From contig NZ_VTHB01000003.1 in NCBI RefSeq assembly GCF_009729205.1, positions 62,001 to 126,000 of the forward strand: a DNA stretch of 64,000 bases, given 5' to 3'. The translations under genes and the position numbers were made by a program. Each line of letters begins with the position of its first letter. Position 1 is the stretch's first letter. Below are positions 24,758 through 36,101 of the stretch, one piece after another. The notes under the pieces were generated by a model that had not been told where the DNA came from, did no database searches, and saw only the letters and a list, made by a program, of their open reading frames with translations. This stretch comes from Mycobacteroides sp. CBMA 271. Its GTDB lineage: Bacteria > Actinomycetota > Actinomycetes > Mycobacteriales > Mycobacteriaceae.

Positions 24758-25591
24758 ATGGGGAACTTGCTGTTGGCGGCGACGCCGCTGGGGGAGCCGG
24801 GCGATGCGTCGCCCCGATTGCGGGAGGCGCTGGCCAAGACGGCGGTGGTGGCCGCCGAGGACACCCGTCGGGTGCGGGCGCTGGCCAAATCGCTGGATGT
24901 GCAGATCAGCGGGCAGATCATCAGCTTCTACGACCAGAACGAGGCCAGTCGTATCGAACCGCTGCTGGCCGATCTGGCGGCCGGGTACGACGTGCTGGTG
25001 GTCACCGATGCGGGCATGCCGTCGATCAGCGACCCCGGGTATCGCCTGGTCGCCGCGTGCGTCAAACAGGGGATACCGGTCAAGTGTCTGCCCGGCCCCT
25101 CGGCGGTGACGACCGCGCTGGCCGTCTCGGGGCTGCCGGTGGACCGCTTCTGTTTCGAAGGATTCGCGCCGCGCAAGCAGGGGCCGCGCAAGCGCTGGCT
25201 GGCCGAGCTCGCCACTGAGCGGCGTACCTGTGTGTTCTTCGAGTCGCCGCGACGGTTGGCCGACACGCTGGCCGACGCGGTGGAGGTACTGGGGCCGGTT
25301 CGTCGCGCGGCGGTATGCCGCGAGCTGACCAAGACGCATGAAGAGGTGTTGCGGGGCACCCTGTATGAGTTGGCGGCCTGGGCCGAGGGGGATGTGCTCG
25401 GGGAGATCACCGTGGTGCTCGACGGCGCGACTCCGGCGGTTCCCGAAATCGATGTCCTGGTGACCCGGGTGCAGGACCTGACCGACGACGGGATGGGGCT
25501 GCGCGAGGCCTGTGCGACGGCCATCGGGGAGTCCGGTGCCACGCTGTCGCGTCGCGACCTTTACGACGCGGTGGTCAAAGCGCGGGCTTGA
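24758..25591 (+). CDS. rsmI: 16S rRNA (cytidine1402-2'-O)-methyltransferase
   Basis: 277 residues. Family blocks: LLLAATPLGEPGDAS, AEDTRRVRAL, VVTDAGMPSISDPGYRLV, LPGPSAVTTALAVSGLP, RFCFEGFAPRK and CRELTKTHEEVLRGTL. It methylates the ribose of C1402 in the decoding centre. The N-terminus has LGEPGDAS where many homologues have IGNLxD. Its 3' end overlaps convergent pabB by 17 bp. Confidence 0.94.
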   Translation: MGNLLLAATPLGEPGDASPRLREALAKTAVVAAEDTRRVRALAKSLDVQISGQIISFYDQNEASRIEPLLADLAAGYDVLVVTDAGMPSISDPGYRLVAACVKQGIPVKCLPGPSAVTTALAVSGLPVDRFCFEGFAPRKQGPRKRWLAELATERRTCVFFESPRRLADTLADAVEVLGPVRRAAVCRELTKTHEEVLRGTLYELAAWAEGDVLGEITVVLDGATPAVPEIDVLVTRVQDLTDDGMGLREACATAIGESGATLSRRDLYDAVVKARA

Positions 25592-26828
25592 GTACGCCGG
25601 TCGCCGTCAACGCCACAGTGGCGGCCGCCTTGTGCAGGCACTCCTGCCATTCGGCGTCGACGTCGGAGTCGGCGGTGATGCCGCCGCCCACGCCCAATAC
25701 GGCGGTTCCGTCGGGTGCGATCTCGACGGTGCGGATCGCGACGTTGAGTTCCAGGCCGGCCGCGGGGGACAGCATGCCGACGGTGCCGCAGTACACCCCC
25801 CGATGATGTCGTTCCCATTGCTGAAGAAGTTGGCGGGCTCGGGTTTTCGGTGTTCCGGTGACCGACGCCGGCGGGAAGGTGGCTTCGAGGAGGTCGCCGA
25901 CGGTCGTTTCTGGAGGCACCTGCGCCGCGACGGTGGACACCAGGTGCCACACGCCCGGTGCCGGATGGACGGTGAGAAGTTCGGGGACGGTGACGGTTCC
26001 GGTGACGGCGAGGCGTCCCAGATCATTGCGCACCAGGTCGGTGATCATGATGTTTTCGGCGACGTCCTTGACCGAGGTCAACAATGCAGTCGGGTCCTCG
26101 GTGGCGGCCAGGGTGCCTTTGATAGGGCTGGATTGAACGTCGATACCGTTGCGCCGCAGGAACAGTTCGGGCGACAGCGAGGCTACGGCGCCCCAGGTGC
26201 CAGATACGAAGGCCGCGCGGGCCGGTGCCGTCTGGGTGATCGCATCGGCGAAGAAGTCCAGCGGGTCGCCCGAGAGTGTGCCGCGGAACTGTGTGCACAC
26301 GCAGGCCTGGTACACCTCTCCCGCCGCGATGGCCTCCAGGCAGAGTTCGACGGCGATGCGGTGATGCTCGCGTTCGGGTGCGGTCCAGTCGATGGACCAC
26401 GGCACAGGATTTCGGGGCTGTGTCAGCGCATGGAGAATCCACTCGGGGCATTCCTGGTCGAGAAGGCTTTCGTACCACCAGCATTCGTCATCATCGAGGC
26501 GTAGCACCGCATCGGTCCATCCGCCTGCGGCGTCAGGGAGTCGTGGTGCCCCGCCCTCCGTGGTTAGGTCGGGATATCCGAGGTAGCCGATCCAGCCGCC
26601 ACCCACCACACCCGGTGGGGCGTCGATGGCGTCAGAGCTATTGTGGTTAAAGGCTTCTCGCGAAAGTACGGGGCGGACGGATATTGACGGCGCGATGATC
26701 GCTCGTGCGCCGAACCAGGAACCGACCAGCGCCGCGGGTGCTGGTCGATCACTCTCGCGTGCCGCCGCGGTCAGCAATCGCAGCACCGTCGGCACCGGGC
26801 CGAGGTCGCCGAGCTGCTGAACACGCAT
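25575..26828 (-). CDS. pabB: aminodeoxychorismate synthase component I
   Basis: 417 residues of the chorismate-binding (TrpE/PabB) family: GGGWIGYLGYPD in the N-terminal part; GEVYQACVCTQF, SPELFLRRNG, SSPIKGTLAATEDP, LVRNDLGRLAVTGTV and FPPASVTGTPKTRA in the catalytic part. It converts chorismate to aminodeoxychorismate for folate synthesis. The start ATG lies 4 bp after the upstream GNAT stop, so it is the last gene of a leftward oxidoreductase-sigma-GNAT-pabB unit. Orthologue Rv1005c. Confidence 0.9.
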   Translation of the reverse strand: MRVQQLGDLGPVPTVLRLLTAAARESDRPAPAALVGSWFGARAIIAPSISVRPVLSREAFNHNSSDAIDAPPGVVGGGWIGYLGYPDLTTEGGAPRLPDAAGGWTDAVLRLDDDECWWYESLLDQECPEWILHALTQPRNPVPWSIDWTAPEREHHRIAVELCLEAIAAGEVYQACVCTQFRGTLSGDPLDFFADAITQTAPARAAFVSGTWGAVASLSPELFLRRNGIDVQSSPIKGTLAATEDPTALLTSVKDVAENIMITDLVRNDLGRLAVTGTVTVPELLTVHPAPGVWHLVSTVAAQVPPETTVGDLLEATFPPASVTGTPKTRARQLLQQWERHHRGVYCGTVGMLSPAAGLELNVAIRTVEIAPDGTAVLGVGGGITADSDVDAEWQECLHKAAATVALTATGVLKPAL

Positions 26829-26832
26829 TGAG

Positions 26833-27651
26833 TTAGTTTCGCAGACCCTTCACCAGGATTGCGCGGGTGTACAGCAGCGAGAACCCCAGCCGCTGCGTGT
26901 TCTGCTGGGATCTGGAACCGGGCTGGGTGGTGACCACCGCCAGATCGGCACCGGCCTGGGCCGCATCGTGGAGCCGAGTCGTCAGCAGCGCCGTTTGGAT
27001 TCCGCGGCGGCGATGCGGGGCCGCGGTCGCTGCACCGTTGAGCTGGGCCACGCCGTCGAGGACACGCATGCTGGCTGCGCCCGCGACCACTCCGTCGCGT
27101 ATCGCGATGTACCGCTGCTCGCCCTCCACGGTGGCCAGCGCGGAGATGGCGTGCGCCAGCACCTCCCGCGGGAACGACTCGTGGGAGGGCACACCCTGCT
27201 CGTCGGGGGTCGCGAATCCGTCAACGATGACGTCGAGCCAGCTGGCCAGCTCATCGGTCCCGCTGTGTCGCACCGCGATGCCGTCCGGGATCACCGGCCC
27301 TGACACGTTAACCAGCGGCAATCCGAGGACATCCTCAAAGGACACCAGCAGGTAGCCCCGCTCGCTCAATAGTTCGCAGATGGCCGGATCGGCCAGGCTC
27401 GCCACCTCGGCCTGCACCGGGGTGTTACGAGCGGCGAATTCCCGTTCGACGGCGTCGAGCTCGGATTCGGTTGGTGCACCATGGAACCCGAGCCCGGCGA
27501 TCTTGTTCAGCGGCGAGCCCGGTCCGGCGAAGGACGCGACGCCTCCGGCCAGCGGTACTGCGAGACCGTCGGGGTATCCGGAGGTCCCGGCGGCGACGGT
27601 GTCGGCCTCGGCACGCTCGATGCGTGCGGCCGTATCGGTATTGCAGAACAC
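26833..27651 (-). CDS. GNAT-family acetyltransferase
   Basis: 272 residues from GTG 27651 (VFCNTDTAARIERAEADTV). The C-terminal half holds the GNAT acetyl-CoA loop AAPHRRRGIQTALLTTRLHDAAQ and the closing GSRSQQNTQRLGFSLLYTRAIL; the N-terminal half is a degenerate, possibly regulatory, GNAT-like domain. The substrate is unknown. A longer frame to 27984 would run through the sigma-factor gene and is rejected. It lies between sigJ (41-bp gap) and pabB (4-bp gap). Confidence 0.75.
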   Translation of the reverse strand: MFCNTDTAARIERAEADTVAAGTSGYPDGLAVPLAGGVASFAGPGSPLNKIAGLGFHGAPTESELDAVEREFAARNTPVQAEVASLADPAICELLSERGYLLVSFEDVLGLPLVNVSGPVIPDGIAVRHSGTDELASWLDVIVDGFATPDEQGVPSHESFPREVLAHAISALATVEGEQRYIAIRDGVVAGAASMRVLDGVAQLNGAATAAPHRRRGIQTALLTTRLHDAAQAGADLAVVTTQPGSRSQQNTQRLGFSLLYTRAILVKGLRN

Positions 27652-27692
27652 GCGGGCAATTGTGTCCGACGACAGCCGGTCTCCGCCACCGG

Positions 27693-28598
27693 TTATCGGC
27701 TGACGCGCCGGGTTGTTTCGGCGGTAGCCAGCTTCTCTGGGTTGCGGATCGCGAAAACATGCGCGACCTTGCCGTCCGCGATCGCGAGGGTCAGGACGGT
27801 GTCGAGACGGCCTTCGCTGTAGATCAGCAGGGCCGGTGTGCTGTTGTAGGTGCTGAATTCCAAACGCACATCGGGGAACTCCGCGGAGGCGCGCGAAAGC
27901 CCGATGGCGACGCGCGCCACCTTGTCTGCCCCGTAAACCGGCCGTCGCGCGGCGCTGACCTTGCCGCCGCCGTCGGATGTCCATACCGCGTCGGGCGCCA
28001 ACATCTCCATCAGCGTGTCGACGTCGCCACCGGCAGCCGCCAGCAGGAACTTGGTGGTGATTTCCTCGGCCTGCCGGTCGGTGGGGGTAAACCGGCGTCG
28101 CCGCGACTGCACATGTTCGCGGGCGCGGTGCGCCATCTGACGCACCGCTGCTTCTGATTTACATACCGTGGAAGCGATTTCGTCGTAGTCGAAACCGAAC
28201 ACCTCCCGCATGACGAACACGGCGCGCTCGTCAGGTGCCAGGGTTTCCAGCACCACGAGCATCGCCATGGAAACAGATTCGGCCAACACGATGTCCGTCG
28301 AGGCGTCCCCGACGTTGTCATCGAAGGTCACTCGCACCGGCTCCGGCAGCCACGGTCCGACGTACTCTTCGCGCCGACGGCTGTTGGTGCGCAAGGTATT
28401 CAGGGCCTGACGGCTGACGATCTGCGCCAGATAGGCCTTGGTGTCGGTCACCGTGTCCAGGTCCACCTGCGCCCACCGCAGGTAACTCTCCTGCAGTACA
28501 TCGTCGGCTTCCGTTGCCGACCCGAGCATTTCGTACGCGATAGTGAATAGCAGCGGGCGCAGGTTGGTGAACAGCTCGCCGTGCGCAGAGTCGGACAC
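27693..28598 (-). CDS. sigJ: ECF41-type RNA polymerase sigma factor (SigJ-like)
   Basis: 301 residues from GTG 28598. Sigma region 2 (LFTIAYEMLGSATEADDVLQESYLRWA) and region 4 (DERAVFVMREVFGFDYDEIASTVCKSEAAVRQMAHRARE) are joined by a linker containing WLPEP. A fused C-terminal SnoaL-like domain carries DGGGK and NPEKL. WLPEP, DGGGK and NPEKL are hallmarks of the ECF41 group, whose C-terminal domain replaces an anti-sigma factor in controlling activity. It starts 2 bp after the oxidoreductase stop, so the pair is co-transcribed, and ECF41 genes are typically linked to an oxidoreductase that is their main target. sigJ is the closest mycobacterial name. Confidence 0.88.
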   Translation of the reverse strand: MSDSAHGELFTNLRPLLFTIAYEMLGSATEADDVLQESYLRWAQVDLDTVTDTKAYLAQIVSRQALNTLRTNSRRREEYVGPWLPEPVRVTFDDNVGDASTDIVLAESVSMAMLVVLETLAPDERAVFVMREVFGFDYDEIASTVCKSEAAVRQMAHRAREHVQSRRRRFTPTDRQAEEITTKFLLAAAGGDVDTLMEMLAPDAVWTSDGGGKVSAARRPVYGADKVARVAIGLSRASAEFPDVRLEFSTYNSTPALLIYSEGRLDTVLTLAIADGKVAHVFAIRNPEKLATAETTRRVSR

Positions 28599-28600
28599 CT

Positions 28601-29764
28601 TTAGGCCCTCGCCTTGAGGGCTTCGGCGCGCTTGCCGCCCTGCGGCCAGAAGTACCACGTGGGATGCTTCGCAGTGGTCGCGAGTATGGAAATCGTTCCG
28701 TTGCAAACCATTTCCTTGATGGCCGCGCCCGCGCGCCCGCCCACATACAGCTTGCGGGGAGTGTCGTCGGTGTGGCCCATCTGGATGACTGCCGCGCGCC
28801 GACCGATGCTGACGTTCTGCCCGGTGAAGATTTGGGTCCGCGCCTCGGGTTGCAGGCCATCGACCAGCGCGAGGACCGTCTTGACGGCTCGGGCGGCCAA
28901 GGGTCCCGCGGCCTGGCAGCTCATCCGCAGCGGTACGCCTGACGGGCTGGCGGCGTCGCCGGCGGCGATGACGCGGGGGTTGTCGATGCTCACCAGGGCC
29001 TCGTCGGTGAGCAGTCGGCCCAGGGCGTCGGTGCTCAACCCGCTGTCGGCGGCCAGTTGTGGCACGCCGAACCCCGCGGTCCACACCGTCAGGGCACTCC
29101 CCAGGACGCGTCCGTCGGACAGCGTCACCGAATCCTCGTCGACGCGAACGACCGTGGCGGGCACCAGCACCTCGACACCCAACTTCTCCAGTCGCTTGGT
29201 TGCCGCTCTCCGTGCGGGTTCGCCTATTGACGAGATGAGCTGTGCACCGCAGATCAAGGTGACGGAGCCGCGCGGTCGAATTTCCCCGAGTTCGCCGGCC
29301 ATCTCCACGCCGGTGAGGCCCGCGCCCACCACGACGACGGGTGCCTCGGGCGCGAGCCGCTCGTACCGGGCGCGTACCTGCTGCGCGTGTTCAAACTCGT
29401 TGATGGACAACGCATGTTCGGCGACGCCGAGGACGTTCGGTGTGCTGACGGTGCTCCCGACGGCGTACACCAGGTAGTCGTAGGGCAGGTTCGCGCCCGA
29501 GGCCAATTCGACCTTCTGGCCCCCGGGGTCAATGCGGGTCACTGTGTCGACCACGAGCCGCACCGCGGGGTTGAGCAGCTTGTCGTACTCGGCGGTCGCG
29601 GTGCTGTTCCCGACGACCAGCTGGTGCAGGCGGATCCGCTCGACGAAGTGCGGTCGAGGGTTCACGAGGGTCACGGTCACGTTCTTGTTGGCGAGCAGCT
29701 GGTTAGCCGCCAACGTGCCCGCGTAACCGCCACCGATCACGATCACTGTGGTGTTCTCGGTCAT
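28601..29764 (-). CDS. FAD/NAD(P)-dependent oxidoreductase, NDH-2-like
   Basis: 387 residues from ATG 29764. FAD-binding VIVIGGGYAGTLAANQLL at the N-terminus, NAD(P)-binding VVVVGAGLTGVEMAGELGE near residue 150, and VIAAGDAASPSGVPLRMSCQAAGPLAARAV are the two-dinucleotide-fold signature. It resembles small NADH dehydrogenase/AIF-type flavoproteins; no C-terminal membrane helix is obvious, so respiratory NDH-2 function is uncertain. It leads the operon with the ECF41 sigma factor and has an ECF41-type promoter 36-62 bp upstream, so it is the likely sigma target. Confidence 0.85.
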   Translation of the reverse strand: MTENTTVIVIGGGYAGTLAANQLLANKNVTVTLVNPRPHFVERIRLHQLVVGNSTATAEYDKLLNPAVRLVVDTVTRIDPGGQKVELASGANLPYDYLVYAVGSTVSTPNVLGVAEHALSINEFEHAQQVRARYERLAPEAPVVVVGAGLTGVEMAGELGEIRPRGSVTLICGAQLISSIGEPARRAATKRLEKLGVEVLVPATVVRVDEDSVTLSDGRVLGSALTVWTAGFGVPQLAADSGLSTDALGRLLTDEALVSIDNPRVIAAGDAASPSGVPLRMSCQAAGPLAARAVKTVLALVDGLQPEARTQIFTGQNVSIGRRAAVIQMGHTDDTPRKLYVGGRAGAAIKEMVCNGTISILATTAKHPTWYFWPQGGKRAEALKARA

Positions 29765-29799
29765 GTCAGTGCATTCCTTTCCATCGCTGATGCCCTTTA

Positions 29800-29826
29800 G
29801 ACACCGCCACGGCGGAATCTGTGACA
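29800..29826 (-). promoter_or_regulatory. ECF41-type promoter of the oxidoreductase-sigJ operon
   Basis: On the minus strand TGTCACA (29826-29820), a 16-bp spacer, then TGTC (29803-29800). The published ECF41 target motif is TGTCACA-N16-CGTC, so only one base differs, with exact spacing. The -10 element lies 36 bp before the ATG. Confidence 0.75.
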
Positions 29827-29850
29827 GACAGTGACCGGGATCACTTGGCC

Positions 29851-29896
29851 GATTCGCGTCGAGTGTGAACACCAGCGCGCACACTCGACGCGAATC
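29851..29896. terminator. 17-bp perfect hairpin downstream of metG (CGAGTGTG family)
   Basis: Arms at 29851-29867 and 29880-29896 (GATTCGCGTCGAGTGTG and its exact complement) flank a 12-base loop, starting 26 bp after the metG stop. A further related half-copy (GCTCGCACTCGGCG) lies next to the stop. It shares GTCGAGTGTGCGCGCT with the element at 54659-54720. Confidence 0.85.
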
Positions 29897-29922
29897 GCGC
29901 ACTGACGCTCGCACTCGGCGGG

Positions 29923-31506
29923 CTACTTGGCCACCTGGTACTTGGGGAAGACGCCGCTGGGTGCGGGCAGGCTCAGCCCGGCCTTTAGGCGCGCACCAAT
30001 GGACGCAAAGTCGCGCTGATCTTCAGACTGGCCCAGTAGGTCCAGCAGCTTGGCTGCGGAGTCCGGCATCACCGGCTGCACCAGCAGCGCGACAATCCGC
30101 ACCACCTCCAGCGTTGTGAAGAGCACCGTGTCGAAGCGCTTCTTATCGGCCGGGTCGTCGCTCTTGCCGAGCACCCACGGCTCCTGCGCGGAGAAGTACC
30201 GGTTGCTTGCGCCGAGCACCTGCCAGATCGCCTCCAGCGCGAGATGCATCGCAGGCACCTCGAAATGCGTGCGCGCCTGTTCCAACAGGGCGTCCGCAGC
30301 ACCGAGTAGTTCGGCGTCCTCGGGGGTGGGTTCACCCGGCTCCGGCACGATTCCGCCGAGATTCTTGGCCACCATGGACAGCGACCGCTGCGCGAGATTG
30401 CCCAGCTCGTTGGCCAGGTCGGCGTTGATCCGCCCGATCAGACCATCCTCGGTGTAGCTGCCGTCCTGGCCGAACGGCACCTCGCGCATCAGGAAGTAGC
30501 GCACCTGGTCCAGCCCGAAGGTGTCGATGAGGTTGATCGGATCTACTACATTCCCGATCGACTTGCTCATCTTCTCGCCCTTGTTGGTGAGGAAGCCATG
30601 CGCGAAAACCCGCTTGGGTAGCTCGACCCCCGCCGACATCAAGAATGCGGGCCAGTACACCGCATGGAACCGAATGATGTCCTTGCCGATCATGTGCACA
30701 TTGGCAGGCCAATACCGCTGGAACGACTCGGCCGAGGTGTCCGGATAGCCGACGCCGGTGAGGTAATTGGTCAGCGCGTCGACCCACACGTACATGACGT
30801 GATCGGGGTGGTCGGGCACCGGCACACCCCAGTCGAAGGTGGTGCGGGAGACGGACAGATCGTTCAGGCCACCCGAGACGAAGCTGACTACTTCGTTTCG
30901 GCGTGCGTCAGGGCCGATGAATTCCGGATGTGCCTCGTAATGCGCCAGCAGTTTGTCCTGATAAGCAGAAAGCCTAAAGAAGTAGGTCTGCTCCTCGGTC
31001 CAGGTGACGGGGGTCCCCGTCTCGATGGCCACCCGGCCGCCGTCGGGCTGCAGTGTCGTCTCGTCTTCGGTGAAGAACCGTTCATCGCGCACCGAGTACC
31101 AGCCGGAGTAGGCATCTAAATAGATGTCACCGTTCTCGGCCATCCTGCGCCAAATCGCCTTGGACGCCTCGTAGTGATCCGGGTCCGTGGTGCGGATGAA
31201 CCGGTCGAAGGAGATGTTGAGCCGTTCCTGCAGTCGCTGGAACACATCGGAGTTGTGCCGCGCGAGATCTGCAGTTGGTATGCCCTGCGCCGCCGCAGTC
31301 TCCACCATCTTCAGCCCGTGGACGTCGGTGCCGGTGAGGTACCGCACGTCGAAGCCGTCTAGCCGCTTGAAGCGGGCGACGGCGTCGGTCGCCACGTACT
31401 CATATGCGTGCCCGATGTGCGGCTCGCCGTTGGGGTACGCGATGGCGGTGGTGATGTAAAAGGGTGCCGATGAGCCGCTTGCGTGAAGAGATTCTGACTC
31501 AGCCAT
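29923..31506 (-). CDS. metG: methionyl-tRNA synthetase
   Basis: 527 residues from ATG 31506. Class I motifs: HIGH in [15 protein letters not shown] and KMSKS in [12 protein letters not shown]; also DVHGLKM and WVDALTNYL. It charges tRNA-Met. No C-terminal tRNA-binding extension, as in M. tuberculosis Rv1007c. The N-terminus SLHASGSSA precedes the expected [13 protein letters not shown] start and is encoded by the dispersed repeat at 31468-31491. It is divergent from tatD with 31 bp between starts. Confidence 0.95.
   Translation of the reverse strand: MAESESLHASGSSAPFYITTAIAYPNGEPHIGHAYEYVATDAVARFKRLDGFDVRYLTGTDVHGLKMVETAAAQGIPTADLARHNSDVFQRLQERLNISFDRFIRTTDPDHYEASKAIWRRMAENGDIYLDAYSGWYSVRDERFFTEDETTLQPDGGRVAIETGTPVTWTEEQTYFFRLSAYQDKLLAHYEAHPEFIGPDARRNEVVSFVSGGLNDLSVSRTTFDWGVPVPDHPDHVMYVWVDALTNYLTGVGYPDTSAESFQRYWPANVHMIGKDIIRFHAVYWPAFLMSAGVELPKRVFAHGFLTNKGEKMSKSIGNVVDPINLIDTFGLDQVRYFLMREVPFGQDGSYTEDGLIGRINADLANELGNLAQRSLSMVAKNLGGIVPEPGEPTPEDAELLGAADALLEQARTHFEVPAMHLALEAIWQVLGASNRYFSAQEPWVLGKSDDPADKKRFDTVLFTTLEVVRIVALLVQPVMPDSAAKLLDLLGQSEDQRDFASIGARLKAGLSLPAPSGVFPKYQVAK
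31468..31491 (+). repeat. dispersed 24-bp boundary repeat, copy 3 (metG N-terminus)
   Basis: About 20 of 24 bases match the 14302 copy, with one change inside the core (CGCGAAG to CGTGAAG). In the metG frame it encodes LHASGSS. Confidence 0.75.
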
Positions 31507-31537
31507 AGTGGCTGTCACTTTATAGACTGGTGGTCTC

Positions 31538-32413
31538 ATGACGCCCGGCCATAAACGGCAAGCCCCGCCCGACCCTCAGCCGCTCGCCCCCCTCATCGAT
31601 GCTCACACCCATCTGGACGCGTGCGGGGCCGTCACGGCCGAGGACGTGCGGGGCATCGTCGATCACGCCGCGTCCGTCGGAGTGGGGCGTGTGGTGACGG
31701 TGGCCGATGACCTGGAGTCGGCCCGATGGGCGGTGTCGGCGGCCGAGGGCGATCCCCGGGTGTACGCGGCCGTCGCGTTGCATCCCACCCGCGCGGATGA
31801 CCTCACCGGCAGCGCGCGTGAGGAGCTGGAGAAGCTGGCCGCGCATCCGCGGGTGGTGGCGATCGGGGAGACCGGTCTGGACCTGTATTGGCCGGGTCGA
31901 TTGGAGGGATGCGCGGAGCCTTCGGTTCAGCGCGAAGCATTTGCTTGGCATATCGATCTGGCTAAGCGGACGGGCAAGCCGTTGATGATTCACAACCGCG
32001 ATGCCGACGCCGACGTGCTCGATGTGCTGCAGTCGGAGGGCGCGCCGCCCTCGGTTATCTTCCACTGCTTCTCATCGGATGCCGAAATGGCCAAGAAGTG
32101 CGTCGCTGAGGGTTGGATTTTGAGTTTGTCGGGAACGGTGAGTTTCAAGAACGCGCGCGCTCTGCGTGAAGCGGCCGTGCTCATCCCCGAGGAACAACTG
32201 CTGGTAGAGACCGATGCCCCGTACTTGACGCCGCATCCGTATCGGGGTGCACCCAACGAGTCGTACTGCCTGCCGTACACGGTCCGCGCGCTCGCCGAAA
32301 TAACCGGACGCCCCGCCGAACGGTTAGCGGCTGCATCCACCGCGACGGCCGTTCGGGTGTTCAACATCGTTGATGAGTTGCCTCCGTGCGATGCTTTCGT
32401 TACCGTGTCGTGA
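31538..32413 (+). CDS. tatD: TatD-family metal-dependent DNase
   Basis: 291 residues. The TIM-barrel metal ligands are in [43 protein letters not shown] and [12 protein letters not shown]. TatD enzymes are 3'-5' exonucleases or deacylases acting in DNA quality control. It opens the tatD-rpfB-ksgA group (Rv1008-Rv1010). Confidence 0.93.
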   Translation: MTPGHKRQAPPDPQPLAPLIDAHTHLDACGAVTAEDVRGIVDHAASVGVGRVVTVADDLESARWAVSAAEGDPRVYAAVALHPTRADDLTGSAREELEKLAAHPRVVAIGETGLDLYWPGRLEGCAEPSVQREAFAWHIDLAKRTGKPLMIHNRDADADVLDVLQSEGAPPSVIFHCFSSDAEMAKKCVAEGWILSLSGTVSFKNARALREAAVLIPEEQLLVETDAPYLTPHPYRGAPNESYCLPYTVRALAEITGRPAERLAAASTATAVRVFNIVDELPPCDAFVTVS

Positions 32414-32477
32414 TCACCCACCAGGATTATCGGGCCGGGTTAGCCCCGCGTTTTCCGGTATCGACGCACCGAAATGA

Positions 32478-34483
<2,006 letters not shown>

Positions 34484-34529
34484 CGCTCTCCGCACTTCCG
34501 CGCCGCGCGTGCGGATTGTGTTGGCTTCG

Positions 34530-34555
34530 GTGCGAATTTCCAAAGAAATTCGCAC
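34530..34555. terminator. hairpin between convergent ksgA and permease
   Basis: GTGCGAATTTC-CAAA-GAAATTCGCAC: perfect 11-bp stem, 4-base loop, then ACTCGAT on the plus strand. Read from the permease side it begins TCGAGTGTGCG, the same motif as the hairpins at 29851 and 54659. Confidence 0.85.
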
Positions 34556-34564
34556 ACTCGATCT

Positions 34565-36082
34565 CTATTTGTCGCCGAGATTGGGTGGGTCGTCCATCAT
34601 GGGAGTCTCCGCGATCACCGGATACTGCCCGGTGTAGCCGACCCGTTCCTGCGCGAGGGCGAGCACTCTGTCCTTCGACAGGTACCAGCCGATGATCAGT
34701 AGCGGCGTGAAGATCGCCAGAGCCACTAGGTTCCAATAGTTTTCGTAACACATGAGGAGTAGGACCAGGGCGAGGAAGGCGAGCGTGACGTAGCCCGTGT
34801 AGGGAGCGCCGGGCATCTGGAACTTGCCGCGCCGCAGGATGCCACGCTGTGACCACTGGTACAGCCGTAGTTGGCAGATGACGATAGTGGCCCAGGAGGC
34901 GATGATGCCGAGTGCGGCCACATCCAGGGCCGTCTCGAATGCCTTTGCCGGGATGAGCATGTTCATGAACACGCCGACCACGGTGAAGCATGCGGTCAGT
35001 GCGATACCGGCAAAGGGCACACCATTGGATGTCATACGTGACAACAGCTGTGGCGCACTGCCGTTCATCGACATGGAGCGCAGAATGCGCCCGGTGCTGT
35101 ACAGGCCCGCGTTCAGGCTCGACAGCGCGGCGGTGAGCACCACGAAGTTCATGATGTCACCGGCGTAGGGCAGCCCCACCCGCGAGAAGAATGTCACGAA
35201 CGGGCTCTCGCCCTCTTTGTACAGGGTGTACGGCAAGAGCAACGCCAGCAGAATCAATGAGCCGACGTAGAACACGGCGATACGGACGACCACGGCGTTG
35301 ATCGCCTTGGGCATGACCTTGTCGGGGTTCTCGGTCTCGCCGGCCGCGGTGCCCACCAGTTCCACCGAGGCATAGGCAAAGACCACCCCGGAGGTGACGA
35401 CCACTAGTGCCAGCAACCCGGTAGGGAAGAGCCCGCCGTTGTCGGCGAGTATCGAGGGCCCGGTGGTGGCCCCCTGAACGGTGAACCGTCCGGCAAGGAA
35501 CACGATACCCACGATCAGGAAGGCCACCAGTGCAACGACTTTGATGAGTGCGGCCCAGAACTCCATCTCGCCGAACAGCTTGACGCTGATCATGTTCATG
35601 GTCAGCACGATCACCAGGGCGATGAGCGCAATGGTCCATTGCGGAATGGCCTTGAAGGAGCCCCAGTAGTGCATGTACAGGGCGATGGCGGTGACGTCCA
35701 CGATCGAGGTGGCCGCCCAGTTGACGAAGTACATCCACCCCGCGACGTATGCGGCCTTCTCCCCGAGGAATTCGCGTGCATATGAGACGAACGAACCGGA
35801 GGAGGGACGGTGCAGCACCAGCTCGCCCAGCGCCCGCAACATGAAGAACACGAAGATGCCGCACACGGCGTAGACGAGCCACAGGCTCGGGCCCGCCTCG
35901 TGGAGGCGTTTGCCCGCGCCCATGAACAGGCCGGTGCCGATGGCGCCGCCGATCCCGATCATCTGGACTTGCCGGTTCTTCAGGCCCTTGTGATAGCCCT
36001 CATCCTCGCGGGCGAGGCCGGACATGTCGTAGTTAGCCGGGGGGGCCGTTGACGAGCCGCTCGCGCGAAGACCATCTGCCAT
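34565..36082 (-). CDS. APC-family amino-acid permease, AnsP-like
   Basis: 505 residues with twelve predicted membrane helices. [55 protein letters not shown] and [23 protein letters not shown] closely follow the mycobacterial asparagine permeases AnsP1/AnsP2, so asparagine uptake is the best guess within the amino-acid/polyamine/organocation family. The N-terminus [15 protein letters not shown] is encoded by the dispersed repeat. It opens the block inserted between ksgA and ispE relative to M. tuberculosis. Confidence 0.88.
   Translation of the reverse strand: MADGLRASGSSTAPPANYDMSGLAREDEGYHKGLKNRQVQMIGIGGAIGTGLFMGAGKRLHEAGPSLWLVYAVCGIFVFFMLRALGELVLHRPSSGSFVSYAREFLGEKAAYVAGWMYFVNWAATSIVDVTAIALYMHYWGSFKAIPQWTIALIALVIVLTMNMISVKLFGEMEFWAALIKVVALVAFLIVGIVFLAGRFTVQGATTGPSILADNGGLFPTGLLALVVVTSGVVFAYASVELVGTAAGETENPDKVMPKAINAVVVRIAVFYVGSLILLALLLPYTLYKEGESPFVTFFSRVGLPYAGDIMNFVVLTAALSSLNAGLYSTGRILRSMSMNGSAPQLLSRMTSNGVPFAGIALTACFTVVGVFMNMLIPAKAFETALDVAALGIIASWATIVICQLRLYQWSQRGILRRGKFQMPGAPYTGYVTLAFLALVLLLMCYENYWNLVALAIFTPLLIIGWYLSKDRVLALAQERVGYTGQYPVIAETPMMDDPPNLGDK
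36050..36073 (+). repeat. dispersed 24-bp boundary repeat, copy 4 (permease N-terminus)
   Basis: 21 of 24 bases match the 14302 copy. In the minus-strand permease it encodes LRASGSS at residues 5-11, the same peptide and frame as in GalU. Confidence 0.75.
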
Positions 36083-36101
36083 GGGGCGACGGTACCGGGG
36101 A

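Noticed and set aside
27693..29084. Extended sigma-factor frame reaching into the oxidoreductase gene
   Set aside because: Sigma homology begins at GTG 28598; upstream residues are a shadow of the flavoprotein gene.
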